Counted from the stretch's first letter, positions 9,432-18,263 are shown. The stretch: DNA of 64,000 nucleotides from Gemmatimonadota bacterium (GCA_016712265.1 JADJRJ010000027.1:496001-560000), one strand, 5' to 3'. The notes: generated from the letters alone by a model not told the origin. Program-made: numbers and translations.

Positions 9432-10477
9432 GCCGCGGCCACCACGCGGTGCTGCCTGGCGCGCCACACGACGACCGACAGGATGACCGCCGCCTCGAGC
9501 ACCGAGACCAACACCGCAGGCACGCCGGCGTCTCGCTGCATGGAGGCCGCACCGGCGGCCAGCCCGCCAAGGAATGTCCCGCTCACGAGCACGCCGATCG
9601 GATGCAACCCGGCCAGCAGCGCGACCGCAATCGCGGTGAACCCGTAGCCTGGGGAGAGGTTGTCGTACAACGCGCGCGTCACCCCAAGCACCTGCACGGC
9701 ACCAGCGAGTCCGGCCAACGCCCCGCTCCAGAGAAACACCTGGGTGGACAACCGGGCGGTATCAACCCGACCAGCCACAGCCGCAGCGGATGCATTGGCC
9801 CCGAGGACGCGAATCCGGAATCCCCCGGCAGTCTGCGTGAAGTACCGGTGCAGCACGATGGCCAGCACCACGGCGAGCGCGAACCCCACGTGCAGCCGCG
9901 TCCCGGGCAGGAGGAGCGGGAGTTCGAGCGCGCGCGGGATGGCTGCCGACTGCGGCAATACACGTGTAGGCTCCTGGAGCGGTCCGCGCACCAGCCAACT
10001 CACGACGTTCAAGGCGATGAAGTTCACCATGATCGTCGTGATCACCTCGAGCACCCCGAACCGCCGCCGCAACCAGGCGGGACCCGCCGCGCAGGCGGCC
10101 CCCGTCACCAGTCCGGCCGCCAGCACCGGGACGATGCCAAGTGGCCCGAGCGTGTCACCAAGTGCCAGGGCGACGGCCGTGGCGGCGGCCGCACCACCCA
10201 GCAGCTGTCCGTCGGCGCCAACATTCAGGATCCCGGCGCGAAAGGCGAGGGCCACGGCAAGCCCGGCGATGATGATCGGCACCGCCCGCACCAGGGTCGA
10301 CGACGCAAAGACGCCCGGCGACGCCACGGCCCCGCGCACCATCGCGCTCAGCGCGGCACCCACGTCGAATCCGCCAAGCACCAGGAGGAGCGCCAGCAGC
10401 GCGACCACCCCGGCCGCGGCCCCGAGCGCGGGCCCCGCGTGCGCGATCCATCGGGGAACACGCGACGGCGTGACCAC
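9428..10477 (-). CDS. BMP-type ABC importer permease 1
   Basis: A 349-residue inner-membrane permease of the same importer, YufP/NupB-like. About eight to ten hydrophobic segments are visible. The family block RAGILNVGADGQLLGGAAAA sits around residues 80-100, and the cytoplasmic coupling region FRIRVLGANASAAAVAGRVD lies near residue 225. It is intact and its stop overlaps the start of permease 2 (ATGA). With the ATPase and the binding lipoprotein upstream in the same operon it would import nucleosides or similar compounds. The ligand is inferred from the family only. Confidence 0.88.
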   Translation of the reverse strand: MVTPSRVPRWIAHAGPALGAAAGVVALLALLLVLGGFDVGAALSAMVRGAVASPGVFASSTLVRAVPIIIAGLAVALAFRAGILNVGADGQLLGGAAAATAVALALGDTLGPLGIVPVLAAGLVTGAACAAGPAWLRRRFGVLEVITTIMVNFIALNVVSWLVRGPLQEPTRVLPQSAAIPRALELPLLLPGTRLHVGFALAVVLAIVLHRYFTQTAGGFRIRVLGANASAAAVAGRVDTARLSTQVFLWSGALAGLAGAVQVLGVTRALYDNLSPGYGFTAIAVALLAGLHPIGVLVSGTFLGGLAAGAASMQRDAGVPAVLVSVLEAAVILSVVVWRARQHRVVAAA

Positions 10478-10481
10478 GCGC

Positions 10482-10856
10482 CTAACGATTACGCGGGAAG
10501 ACCCGGTAGTTCACCACGCCGGAGTCACAGACCGTCTGCGCTTCCGAATACGGGATGGCAAAGTACGTGTAGGCCCGCACCGTGCTGCGCACACGCTGGC
10601 AGGGAATCGCCCCACTGCTGTCCCCTCGCGCGGCGAGCGGCAGGGTGTCCACCCGCATCACGCGCGTGGCGCGGACCAGCCCGAGGCGCTCCAGCGGGTG
10701 ATTCCACAACGTGCGCGCGATCGACTGCGCATTGAACGCCTGCGCCTGCGCCGACGTGGGCAGGTGCGCGATCCCATTCCCGATCACCCAGCGCGGCACG
10801 GCAGCCCCGAGCGTGAAGACCACCACCTTCCACGCCACGCCGATGGCGAACAGCAC
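10482..10856 (-). CDS. Small single-span membrane protein, unknown
   Basis: About 124 residues starting at GTG 10856. One hydrophobic segment (MLFAIGVAWKVVVFTLGAAV) is followed by a soluble part with two Cys (IPCQRV, TVCDSG). No family recognised. The same frame is open back to the stop of the MFS gene without an ATG, so the true start is uncertain. A Pro- and Arg-rich stretch precedes the GTG. It lies 4 bp before permease 1 and so belongs to the ABC operon, perhaps as an accessory subunit. Confidence 0.55.
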   Translation of the reverse strand: MLFAIGVAWKVVVFTLGAAVPRWVIGNGIAHLPTSAQAQAFNAQSIARTLWNHPLERLGLVRATRVMRVDTLPLAARGDSSGAIPCQRVRSTVRAYTYFAIPYSEAQTVCDSGVVNYRVFPRNR

Positions 10857-10931
10857 GAGCCACGGACGCCAGCGGCGCCGCTGGGTTCCTGCGGGAGGTG
10901 GGGTTACGTCGGGGCCATCGCCACAACCTAT

Positions 10932-12140
10932 TCAACCGTCGCTGGTCGCAGTCAGTGCCCGGCGACTCGACTCATCACGGGCCAATCGGCGCATCGCCAG
11001 GATGCCCAGCGCCGGCCCGATGGCGAGCGGCATGTAGGCCATCTCCCATCCCCACGCGGAGCTCCACCCGGGCACCAGCCTGATCGTGACAACCGTCAAC
11101 AAGAACCCCAATGCGGTCTGGATGGTCACGCTGGTGCCGACGTACGCGCGGTCCGACCATTCAGTGACCGCTGCGGAAAATTGCGCGGAATCCGCAACGA
11201 TGCTCATACCCCAAACCACCGCCACGGCCACCAACACCACGGCCGGGCCGTGCATGAGGGGCCCAATGGCCAGGGCACATGCTCCGCTCACGGCCATCGC
11301 GACAATGCTCGTTTGTGCCCGGCCAAGCCGATCGGCAACGAGCCCGGCCCACACACATCCCACCCCACCGGCGCCAATGGTCAGGAACGAGAGGGCCGCC
11401 GCGCTCGCGGTCGGCCAACCGCGCTCACTGGCAACGGCTCCAAAGAACAGGCCGATCGAGCTCCACATCGCGTAGAGCTCCCACATGTGTCCGAGATAGC
11501 CACCGGTCGCCAGCATCACCTGGCGGTTCCGCCACACGCGGCCGAGCGCCCGGGGGTCGAACGGCACCGATGGCGCCTGGTGCGGCCCCTCGGTCACCCG
11601 CCAGGCAAACACGACCGCACCAGCCGCCGCGCACGCCGCAGCGAGCAGCTGGAAGCGGCGCCAGTCGTCCGGGGCGACCGCCAGGCGAAGCAGGTGCGGC
11701 ACCGCCGAGCCCAACGTGGTGCCCGCTACCAGCACGCCAATCGCCAGGCCGCGGCGCGTCAGGGTCCAGCCAGCGGCGATCTTGATCCCCGGCGGATACA
11801 CCCCTGCCAGGGCCATCCCGACGACGATGCGACAAACCAGCGCATGCGTCATCCCGATTCCCGGCAGGACCAGGGCCGCCGTGGCCAGCGCGGCTACCAA
11901 GGCGCTCCCGGCGGCGAGGCGGCGCGGACGCCAGCGATCTGCGAGCAGGAAGGCCGCGGAGATCATGCTCCCGGCGACAAAGCCCAGCTGCACGGCGAGC
12001 GTAAGCCACAACTTCTCACCTGCTCCCCATTGTTGGACCATCAACGGCGCCGTCACGGTGGCACTGAACCATGGCGACATGCCCAGCACCACGGCGACCA
12101 CGAGGATCGCCGTTTCCCGCCCGGCGTGCCGCGTGCTCAT
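10932..12140 (-). CDS. MFS transporter
   Basis: A 402-residue major facilitator with about 12 hydrophobic segments. The start ATG 12140 overlaps the ATPase stop (ATGA). Between halves it has the basic loop seen in MFS proteins, and DRWRPRRLAAG in the first half resembles the loop 2-3 motif. The N-terminal GMSPWFSATVTAPLM is distinctive but does not tell me the substrate. An independent transporter placed inside an ABC importer operon suggests the two handle related compounds, for example uptake and efflux of the same metabolite. Confidence 0.8.
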   Translation of the reverse strand: MSTRHAGRETAILVVAVVLGMSPWFSATVTAPLMVQQWGAGEKLWLTLAVQLGFVAGSMISAAFLLADRWRPRRLAAGSALVAALATAALVLPGIGMTHALVCRIVVGMALAGVYPPGIKIAAGWTLTRRGLAIGVLVAGTTLGSAVPHLLRLAVAPDDWRRFQLLAAACAAAGAVVFAWRVTEGPHQAPSVPFDPRALGRVWRNRQVMLATGGYLGHMWELYAMWSSIGLFFGAVASERGWPTASAAALSFLTIGAGGVGCVWAGLVADRLGRAQTSIVAMAVSGACALAIGPLMHGPAVVLVAVAVVWGMSIVADSAQFSAAVTEWSDRAYVGTSVTIQTALGFLLTVVTIRLVPGWSSAWGWEMAYMPLAIGPALGILAMRRLARDESSRRALTATSDG

Positions 12141-13582
12141 GCGACCCGTGGTGCGCTCGCCCCGATCATCGCCCGCCCGATCGTTTCCCGGTCCCCGGCA
12201 ATCTCCCGCACCTGTCCCGCGTGGACGACCCACACCCGGTCGGCGACCGACAACACCTCATCCAGGTCGGTCGAGTAGCAGACCACCGCCACCCCGGCGT
12301 CCGCAGCCGCGCGTAGTTGGTCAAGCACGGCGGCCGTGGCGCGCACATCCAGCCCTCGCGTGGGATTCTCCGCAACGATGGCGTCGGGCCGCGGGTCGAG
12401 TTCGCGCCCAAGTACCAGCTTCTGCTGGTTGCCGCCCGAGAGGGTGCCCACCACGTCATCCACGCTTTCCGACCGGACGTCGAACGACTGCCGGACCTGG
12501 TCCGCCCGCCTCGCCACCGCGTCCCAGTCCAGGGCGCGCGCCGTGGAGAGCCCCCGCAGGGCAAGGTTTTCGGTGAGCGTGAACTCGAGCACGGCCGCGT
12601 CGCGGTGCCGGTCCTCCGGGATGAACGACACGTCGCCGGGGCGCCGTACCTCGCCCGATGTGGGATCTCGCCGACCGGCGAGGAGCCGCAACAGGGCCGC
12701 CTGGCCGGCCCCCTCAACTGCAGCGATCCCCAGCACCTCGCCGGCGTGGACCTCGCCTGTGGTCGGGTGGAGCAGCACCTGGCCCGAAGGAGCGAGCACG
12801 CTCGCGTTGGTGAGGGAGAGGACCACCGGTCCCGCGTGACGCTCGCCACGTCGCGGGGCGAACGTGCCGACATCACCGCCGAGCATGGCGCGCACCAACT
12901 CGGTTTCGGGACTGGCCGACGCGGCGGCATCCCACACCGTGCGACCCGCGCGCAGGACGGTTACCTGGTCGGCCACCGAAAGCGCTTCGCGCAGTTTGTG
13001 CGTGATCATCACGATGGCGCGGCGGCCATCGGCGACGAATCGCCGCATCCACGCCAGCAACGCCTCAACCTCCGGGGGCGCCAGAACCGCCGTCGGTTCG
13101 TCGAGGATGAGGACGCGCACGTCGCGCGCCACCGCCTTGAGGATCTCCACGCGTTGTTGCGCCCCCACCGGCAGGTCACGCACGAGCAGCTCGGGATCCA
13201 CCACCAGGCCGGTCTCGTCCCCCAGCGCACGCACGCGCGCCACCGCCGTACCGCGTCGCCATCGACCACCATCGCCTAACGACACATTCTCGGCGACGGT
13301 CATCGCCGGCACCAGGGTGAAGTGCTGGTGCACCATCCCGATCCCTCCCGCGAGGGCGTCGGCCGCGTTGCGCCAGGTGTGCGCGGTGCCATCGACGTGC
13401 ACCGTGCCCTGGTCCGGTGCCACCAGCCCGAACGCCACGCGCATCAAGGTGGATTTCCCGGCGCCGTTTTCGCCCAGCAGCGCGTGGACCGTGCCCGGGC
13501 GCACCGCCAGCGTCGCACCGTCGAGCGCCACCACGTCACCGAATCGACGGGAGATGTCGCGCAGCTCGAGCGCGAAGGTCAC
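12137..13582 (-). CDS. BMP-type ABC importer ATPase, two domains
   Basis: A 481-residue tandem ATPase of the sugar/nucleoside importer class (YufO/NupA-like). The first domain has Walker A GENGAGKST, the VHQHFTLVPAMTVAEN Q-loop region, signature-like LPVGAQQRVEILKA and Walker B VLILDEPTAVL. The second domain has a degenerate Walker A (VEGAGQAAL) as usual for this class, then FIPEDRHRDAAV, LSGGNQQKLVLGREL and IVAENPTRGLDV. GTG 13582 overlaps the stop of the Nif3-like gene (GTGA). It powers the two permeases encoded downstream. Confidence 0.9.
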   Translation of the reverse strand: MTFALELRDISRRFGDVVALDGATLAVRPGTVHALLGENGAGKSTLMRVAFGLVAPDQGTVHVDGTAHTWRNAADALAGGIGMVHQHFTLVPAMTVAENVSLGDGGRWRRGTAVARVRALGDETGLVVDPELLVRDLPVGAQQRVEILKAVARDVRVLILDEPTAVLAPPEVEALLAWMRRFVADGRRAIVMITHKLREALSVADQVTVLRAGRTVWDAAASASPETELVRAMLGGDVGTFAPRRGERHAGPVVLSLTNASVLAPSGQVLLHPTTGEVHAGEVLGIAAVEGAGQAALLRLLAGRRDPTSGEVRRPGDVSFIPEDRHRDAAVLEFTLTENLALRGLSTARALDWDAVARRADQVRQSFDVRSESVDDVVGTLSGGNQQKLVLGRELDPRPDAIVAENPTRGLDVRATAAVLDQLRAAADAGVAVVCYSTDLDEVLSVADRVWVVHAGQVREIAGDRETIGRAMIGASAPRVA

Positions 13583-14358
13583 GATCCCGTGGGGAGGTAC
13601 AGGAACTCCGTCGGGAGGCCGAACTCCCTGCCCACCACCTCGAGCAGGGCCTGCACACCGAGCGTCTCGGTGGCGTAGTGGCCAGCGTAGATCACCGTCA
13701 CCCCCAACTCGGCGGCATCGACCGTGGTGTGGTGCGGTCCTTCGCCGACGATCAAGGTGTCGATGCCACAGGCGCGAGCCTCGCGCAACGTGGTGGCATC
13801 TGCACCGGCCCCGGTGACGATCGCCCATCGATGACAGTGCTGCCCCGCGACCTCATGAGACGCGCGGGCACTGCCGCCGAGCGCGACCGAAAAGGCATGC
13901 GCCCGTGACAACAGATCCATGAGTGGCAGGTCAGCTTCACCCATCACCCCGATCGGTACCCCCTGGTACTGACCGAACCGGCCGCTGACCGTCAGGCCGA
14001 GTCGGCGCGCGAGCTGCGCGCAGTTCCCCAGTTCGAGGTGCGCGTCGAGGGGCAGGTGCGAGGCGTACACCGCGATGTCGTGCGACAGCAGGTCGCGGAG
14101 TCGCTCGTAGTGATGACCCACCAGCCGCTGGTTGCCGCCCCAGAACATCCAGTGGTGCAGCACGAGGAGGTTGCCCCCCGCGGCGATCGCCGCATCGATG
14201 GTGCGACGCGAAAAGTCGACGGCCGCGACCACCTTGCGAACCGGCCCCTGATGATCGAGCTGGAGCCCGTTGAGTGCTGGCGGATAGTCCGGAAACCCGG
14301 ACGACGCCAGGCGCTCGTCCAGGAGCGCCGCGACCTGGCTGGCCGTGGGCAAACTCAC
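13579..14358 (-). CDS. Nif3-like (DUF34) metal-binding protein
   Basis: A 259-residue member of the Nif3/YbgI/YqfO family (often named GTP cyclohydrolase 1 type 2 without proof). Conserved blocks: NGLQLDHQGPVRKVVAAVDFS, LLVLHHWMFWGG with the two metal-binding His, YASHLPLDAH, and GEGPHHTTVDAAELGVTVIYAGHYATE with further His and Glu ligands. The family forms toroidal hexamers with a di-metal site and its role is unsettled. It starts with GTG 14358 overlapping the stop of the BMP lipoprotein and ends overlapping the ATPase start. That places it inside the transporter operon and hints at a role in processing the imported compound. Confidence 0.88.
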   Translation of the reverse strand: MSLPTASQVAALLDERLASSGFPDYPPALNGLQLDHQGPVRKVVAAVDFSRRTIDAAIAAGGNLLVLHHWMFWGGNQRLVGHHYERLRDLLSHDIAVYASHLPLDAHLELGNCAQLARRLGLTVSGRFGQYQGVPIGVMGEADLPLMDLLSRAHAFSVALGGSARASHEVAGQHCHRWAIVTGAGADATTLREARACGIDTLIVGEGPHHTTVDAAELGVTVIYAGHYATETLGVQALLEVVGREFGLPTEFLYLPTGS

Positions 14359-15346
14359 TTGGTCGAGTCCCGCGAGGGGACGGGAATGATCACCGAACCG
14401 CTGGCGAGTGCCGCGACCACGGAATCCACCGCCGTGCGGGCCGTGGCGGGGAGCTGGCCCTCCACGGCAGGGTTCAAGACCAATCGCACGACGCGACTCG
14501 CCGTACCGAGCGCGACGACGCGTGGAACGAAGGTCCCTGCCTTCACTTCGCGCGCGATGTCGATGAAGGCCAGCGGCAGGTCGATCAACACGCTGCCTAA
14601 CGTCACCTCGGGAGCTATCCCGTTCTGGTCGGCGTTGGAGCCGAAGACCCAGGCCTTCTTTGACTCCCGCGCGGCCTGGAATACTCCCAGGCCGGCGGCG
14701 TCGGCGTTCTGGAAGATCACGTCGACTCCGGCGGCGATCTGTGCCAGGGCCTGCTCCTTTCCGGCGGTGACATCGTCCCAGTTGCCGACGTAGGAGATCG
14801 AGACGCGGATGTCCGGCTTCACGGATCGTGCGCCGTTGGCAAATGCTTCGAACGACGACTTCACCGGCGGCAGCTCCGTGCCACCGATCGCGGCGAGACG
14901 GCCGGTCTTCGTCATGTGAGCCGCGAGCACGCCGGCCGCATACGAGGGTTCCTCGAAAGCAAAGCGAATTCCCGCGAGGTTGGGTCCGGTCGTGCTTCCC
15001 GATGTGGTGATGAACAGGGTCTTCGGGTATTCGGGAGCGACGCGCATCGCGGCGTCCTGGAACTCGAACCCATGACCGAAGACGACGCGGTATCCTTGCG
15101 CGCCGTACTGCCGGAAGTTCTCCTCGAACTCCGCAGGGTCTTCGTCTGGATGTGACTCACGCCGGCCCCCAGCGAATCACGGATGCGCAGGAGTCCATCG
15201 TAGGCGCCCCCGTTCCATGACTTGTCGCTAATGGGGCCCGGCGTGAGCAACGCCACGCGGAACGCGTCACTGGCCGGGGCCTCGCTCTTCTGGCAGCCGA
15301 GCACGACGGCAAGGACGGCGAGGGTGGTGCAACGGATCAGGCGCAT
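14355..15346 (-). CDS. BMP-family substrate-binding lipoprotein (frameshifted)
   Basis: First gene of the ABC operon. The N-terminus (ATG 15346) has a lipoprotein signal ending in AVVLGC, then VALLTPGPISDKSWNGGAYDGL, the family's ligand-site block. Near 15139-15141 the frame changes. One extra G in coding-strand AAGACC restores a continuous protein: HIQTK, then DPAEFEENFRQYGAQGYRVVFGHGFEFQD, then MRVAPEYPKTLFITTSG through to SRDSTK. The corrected length would be about 330 residues. The protein should hold a nucleoside-like ligand outside the membrane for the two permeases. The in-frame second half alone spans 14355-15047. Indel in the assembly is the likeliest explanation. Confidence 0.8.
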
Positions 15347-15366
15347 GAGACGGACCCCTCGTGAGG

Positions 15367-15739
15367 TCAGGCGTCGGCCGCGAGGCGGATGGCCGGGGAG
15401 CCCTGTGCACGGGCTGCGGCTTCGCCCATTCGGACGGTGCCGTTGATCTGCCCGCCTTCGAACACCACGATGCTGCGTGTGTTCACGTCACCTTCAATAG
15501 ACGCCGTGGCCTGAAGTTCCACCCGCTCGGTGGCGACGATGGAACCGACCACCCTGCCGCCGAGGACGGCGTCAGCGGCGTGGATGTCGCCGAGGATCAC
15601 GCCAGACTTGCCGAGTAGGACCTGTCGTGCGCCGCGCACGGCACCCTCGATGGTTCCCTCGACCTTCACGACGCCGTTGGATTCGATATTCGGAGCGGGT
15701 CATGGTTCGCTCGTTGCTGGGCTTGTTGAAGATGGACAT
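15367..15739 (-). CDS. Bactofilin, N-terminally disrupted
   Basis: The beta-helical bactofilin core is clear from 15669 downward: KVEGTIEGAVRGARQVLLGKSG, GDIHAADAVLGGRVVGSI, ERVELQATASIEGDV and a C-terminal tail, about 100 residues. A typical N-terminus (MSIFNKPSNERTM) starts at ATG 15739 in another frame and meets the core after only a few codons. The usual block resembling LSIIGxGMxVxGDI is missing. So about 10-15 codons appear lost with a change of frame, unlike the single-base losses elsewhere. It could start internally at GTG 15669 as a short form, or be a pseudogene. It lies 8 bp after parB; bactofilins form cytoskeletal filaments and can position ParABS components. Confidence 0.65.
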
Positions 15740-15747
15740 GGAGGGGC

Positions 15748-16695
15748 TCAGGCGTCGTCGAGGGGAGTTCCGAGGACCAGCTCGACGAGGCGGTGGAGGT
15801 CGTCGGCCGAATAGAAGCTCAGCATCACGGCTCCCTTGGAGCCGGGCTGGAAGTCGATGCGGACATCGGTCTGGAGTCGTCGGCGCAGCAGTTCGGTGAG
15901 GCGCCGCAGTTCGGCGTCGTGGGCGGAGGCGCTGCGTGGTGTGGCGGGCGTCGTCGGCTTGCCGGAGGTGGCGGCCGGCCGGGTGTCGTGGGCGAGCCGC
16001 TCGACCTGGCGCACGTTGAGTCCCTCGTCGACCGTCCGCTTGGCCACCTCGATCATGGCGCGCTCGTTAGGCAGGGCGAGCAGGGCGCGGGCGTGGCCGA
16101 GGGTGAGCTGGCCCTCGCGGACGAGCTTGCGGATCCCCTCGGGGAGGGTGAGGAGGCGGAGGAAGTTGGCGACCGTGGAGCGGTCCTTGCCGACAGCATC
16201 TGCGACCTGCTGCTGGGTGTGGCCGAAGTCGCGGGTGAGGCGTTCGTAGCCGAGGGCCTCGTCGATCGGGTTGAGGTCGGCGCGTTGGAGGTTCTCGACC
16301 ATGGCGAGGACCAGCATGTCCCGGTCGTCGAACTCCTTGACGATGGCGGGGATGGCGCTCCAGCCGAGCCGGGTGGCCGCGCGCAGGCGCCGTTCACCTG
16401 CTACCAACTGATAGGTACCTTCGGCCCCCTGGCGGACCGTGATCGGCTGGAGGAGCCCCGAGGTGCGGAGGCTCTGCTCGAGTTCCTGCAACTCCTCGGG
16501 GTTGAACGAGCGCCGCGGCTGGTACGGATTGGGCTGAATCGCGGCGATGGGCAGCTCGCGCAGCGCACTCGGCGGCGCGGCCTCGGCCGCGGCCTGTGGA
16601 GCGGCGGCGGCTGGGGCAGCGGCGGGTGGTCCGGCGGCAGCAATGAGGGCCTCAAGGCCTCGTCCGAGGCGTCGCGGCTTCTCAGCGGGGGTCAT
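15748..16695 (-). CDS. parB: Chromosome partitioning protein ParB
   Basis: A 315-residue ParB/Spo0J CTPase and parS-binding protein. The N-terminal LGRGLEALIA is the ParA-contacting box. An Ala/Pro linker follows, then the CTP-binding ParB/Srx domain with NPYQPRR, LQPITVR and GERRLRAA. The ENLQRADLNPIDEA block leads into the helix-turn-helix FGHTQQQVADAVGKDRSTVANFLRLL. The C-terminal part (LTELLRRRLQTDVRIDF) is the dimerisation domain. It lies 57 bp downstream of parA, and two parS sites lie just beyond parA. It loads as a sliding clamp at parS and organises origin segregation. Confidence 0.95.
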   Translation of the reverse strand: MTPAEKPRRLGRGLEALIAAAGPPAAAPAAAAPQAAAEAAPPSALRELPIAAIQPNPYQPRRSFNPEELQELEQSLRTSGLLQPITVRQGAEGTYQLVAGERRLRAATRLGWSAIPAIVKEFDDRDMLVLAMVENLQRADLNPIDEALGYERLTRDFGHTQQQVADAVGKDRSTVANFLRLLTLPEGIRKLVREGQLTLGHARALLALPNERAMIEVAKRTVDEGLNVRQVERLAHDTRPAATSGKPTTPATPRSASAHDAELRRLTELLRRRLQTDVRIDFQPGSKGAVMLSFYSADDLHRLVELVLGTPLDDA

Positions 16696-16752
16696 GGTTC
16701 AGGGAAGGTGATGGCAAGCCAGTTGTGCAGATGTGGAAGCTGGTGTGGAACG

Positions 16753-17559
16753 TCAAGTATGGGGTTCGACCGGTCGATCAGGAGAAACGTACGTTTGCGT
16801 TCTGCTAATAACCTCCTTTGCCAATGACAGATAGGTCGATGAACCCACTGAAGCAATGTCGTAGGAGATGATAGGCTTGCCGAACGACGGAGCCTCTGCG
16901 AGGCGCACGTTTCTGGGGACAACTGCCTTGAAAACCTTGTCGCCGAAGTATGCCCGGGTATCGGCTGCGACCTGGCGAGAGAGGTTGAGTCTGGCGTCGA
17001 ACATGGTGAGGAGGACGCCGTCGATGACCAGTTGGGGGTTGAGCCCCTTCTGGATCAGGTCAATGGTCTTGAGCAGGTGCGAAATCCCCTCGAGGGCGAA
17101 GTACTCGCACTGGAGCGGGATCAAGGCTCCATCCGCCGCCGTCAGCATGTTGAGGGTTATGAGGCCGAGCGATGGTGGGCAGTCGATGAGGATGAAGTCA
17201 TATTGGGGCCTCAGCTCAGCGATCGCCTTTCGCATCTGGTGCTCGCGACTTTCGACGCCGACCAGCTCGACCTCTGCGCCGGCCAGGTCTGGGGTGGCGG
17301 GCATCAGGTCGAGCTTGGCGAAGTGAACGCCTCGCCGGATGGCCTCGGCAACCGGGCAGAGCTCCAGGAGGACATCGTAGGTGGTGTAGCCGATCTCCTC
17401 GGGCGTGATCCCCAGCCCGGAGGTCGCATTCCCCTGGGGGTCGGCGTCAATCAGGAGCGTGCGCTGCTCAGCGGCAGCCAGTGAGGCTGCGAGGTTCACG
17501 GCGGTCGTGGTCTTTCCGACGCCGCCTTTCTGGTTGGTAATCGCGATGACTCGTGACAC
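16753..17559 (-). CDS. parA: Chromosome partitioning ATPase ParA
   Basis: A 268-residue ParA/Soj ATPase. Deviant Walker A KGGVGKTTTAVNLAASLA at residues 11-28, switch block DADPQGNATSGLG, and Walker B-like FILIDCPPSLGLITLNML. It starts at GTG 17559 (SRVIAITNQKGG), the position that gives the normal short N-terminus. Its ATP-dependent nucleoid binding and ParB-stimulated hydrolysis drive origin segregation. It is co-transcribed with parB. The first parS is 61 bp upstream of its start, so ParB spreading could also affect its promoter. Confidence 0.95.
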   Translation of the reverse strand: MSRVIAITNQKGGVGKTTTAVNLAASLAAAEQRTLLIDADPQGNATSGLGITPEEIGYTTYDVLLELCPVAEAIRRGVHFAKLDLMPATPDLAGAEVELVGVESREHQMRKAIAELRPQYDFILIDCPPSLGLITLNMLTAADGALIPLQCEYFALEGISHLLKTIDLIQKGLNPQLVIDGVLLTMFDARLNLSRQVAADTRAYFGDKVFKAVVPRNVRLAEAPSFGKPIISYDIASVGSSTYLSLAKEVISRTQTYVSPDRPVEPHT

Positions 17560-17620
17560 GCCGGCCGCTGGTGGATCTGGGGGGCGGAATATGGGTGTGA
17601 ACGGGGCAGGGGGCTAGGAG

Positions 17621-17636
17621 TGTTTCACGTGGAACT
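17621..17636. promoter_or_regulatory. parS site 1
   Basis: TGTTTCACGTGGAACT differs from the parS consensus TGTTTCACGTGAAACA at two positions (A12 to G and the final A to T). It lies 61 bp upstream of parA. Confidence 0.85.
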
Positions 17637-17687
17637 TCCCAGTAGCGGCGCCTGTCCTGGGAGCCTGGGAGGTGGCGGCACAGTCAT

Positions 17688-17703
17688 TGTTTCACGTGAA
17701 ACG
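17688..17703. promoter_or_regulatory. parS site 2
   Basis: TGTTTCACGTGAAACG matches the parS consensus except for the last base and is a 14-bp perfect palindrome. It is 51 bp from the first site. Confidence 0.92.
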
Positions 17704-17970
17704 AGGCAACTCCACATTGTGGACACCTTGTGGAGTACCACTGCCACCCGCGCCTTCCCCTCCCAAACGGCTCCCCTGCCCATGCCTTCACGGCTAGAGG
17801 GGGACCCATGAACGCCCCAATCGGCGGCCAGTCCAGGCAGATTGTCTGCCGGGCTCTGCCGGGCCGCCCGTTGGCGAGGGCGAGACGGCGGACGTCGTCA
17901 GGCCTTCCATGAACCGGGGCAAAGTTCACCCTGGGGGCCGTCCACGCCTATCCCGAGGGTGATAACTCAT
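17704..17970. other. Non-coding partition region with palindrome
   Basis: No convincing gene in this stretch. At 17709-17736 perfect 8-bp arms ACTCCACA and TGTGGAGT flank another TGTGGA, so three DnaA-box-like cores (TCCACA/TGTGGA) lie within 28 bp. None is the full TTATCCACA box. A short open frame from ATG 17808 (about 34 codons, Arg-rich) has no coding character. Confidence 0.5.
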
Positions 17971-18207
17971 ATGCGCAGGCAGCCGACTCCCACCGGAATG
18001 CTGAAGTACCCGCCAGATGGCTATTACCGGGTGCATCCCACGGACATGACCACCTGGAAGGCGTGCAAGTGCAGCCCGTCCTGCGGACTCAAACCCGGAC
18101 AATGCCTCACCAGAGGGTGTCGGTGCCACGCCTGCTACTGGGCGAATCCCGAGAACCCGACCTTCATTCGGTTCCTGCGTCACGATCCGGATGATCCGGT
18201 CTCGTAG
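17971..18207 (+). CDS. Small cysteine-rich protein, possible metal binder
   Basis: A 78-residue protein starting at ATG 17971 with a GAGGGTGA ribosome site ten bases upstream. Seven Cys are packed in CKCSPSCGLKPGQCL followed by TRGCRCHACY, a spacing that suggests a zinc knuckle or small metal cluster. It has no signal peptide or membrane segment. I do not recognise the family. It sits next to the parS sites and is convergent with the membrane glycosyltransferase gene. The frame is open upstream, but that part is Arg-rich and looks non-coding. Confidence 0.55.
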   Translation: MRRQPTPTGMLKYPPDGYYRVHPTDMTTWKACKCSPSCGLKPGQCLTRGCRCHACYWANPENPTFIRFLRHDPDDPVS

Positions 18208-18263
18208 GAGATCGCGGTATCTCTGCGACCGCTGCTTCGGTTACGTCCTCCGACGAGCCAAGC

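Noticed and set aside
9449..12278. Long plus-strand open frames opposite the ABC importer operon
   Set aside because: Low-complexity Arg/Pro/Ala translation with no domains; the minus-strand genes have clear family signatures.
17808..17912. Short frame next to parS beginning at ATG 17808
   Set aside because: Arg-rich with no ribosome site; the neighbouring Cys-rich frame in another phase has better support.
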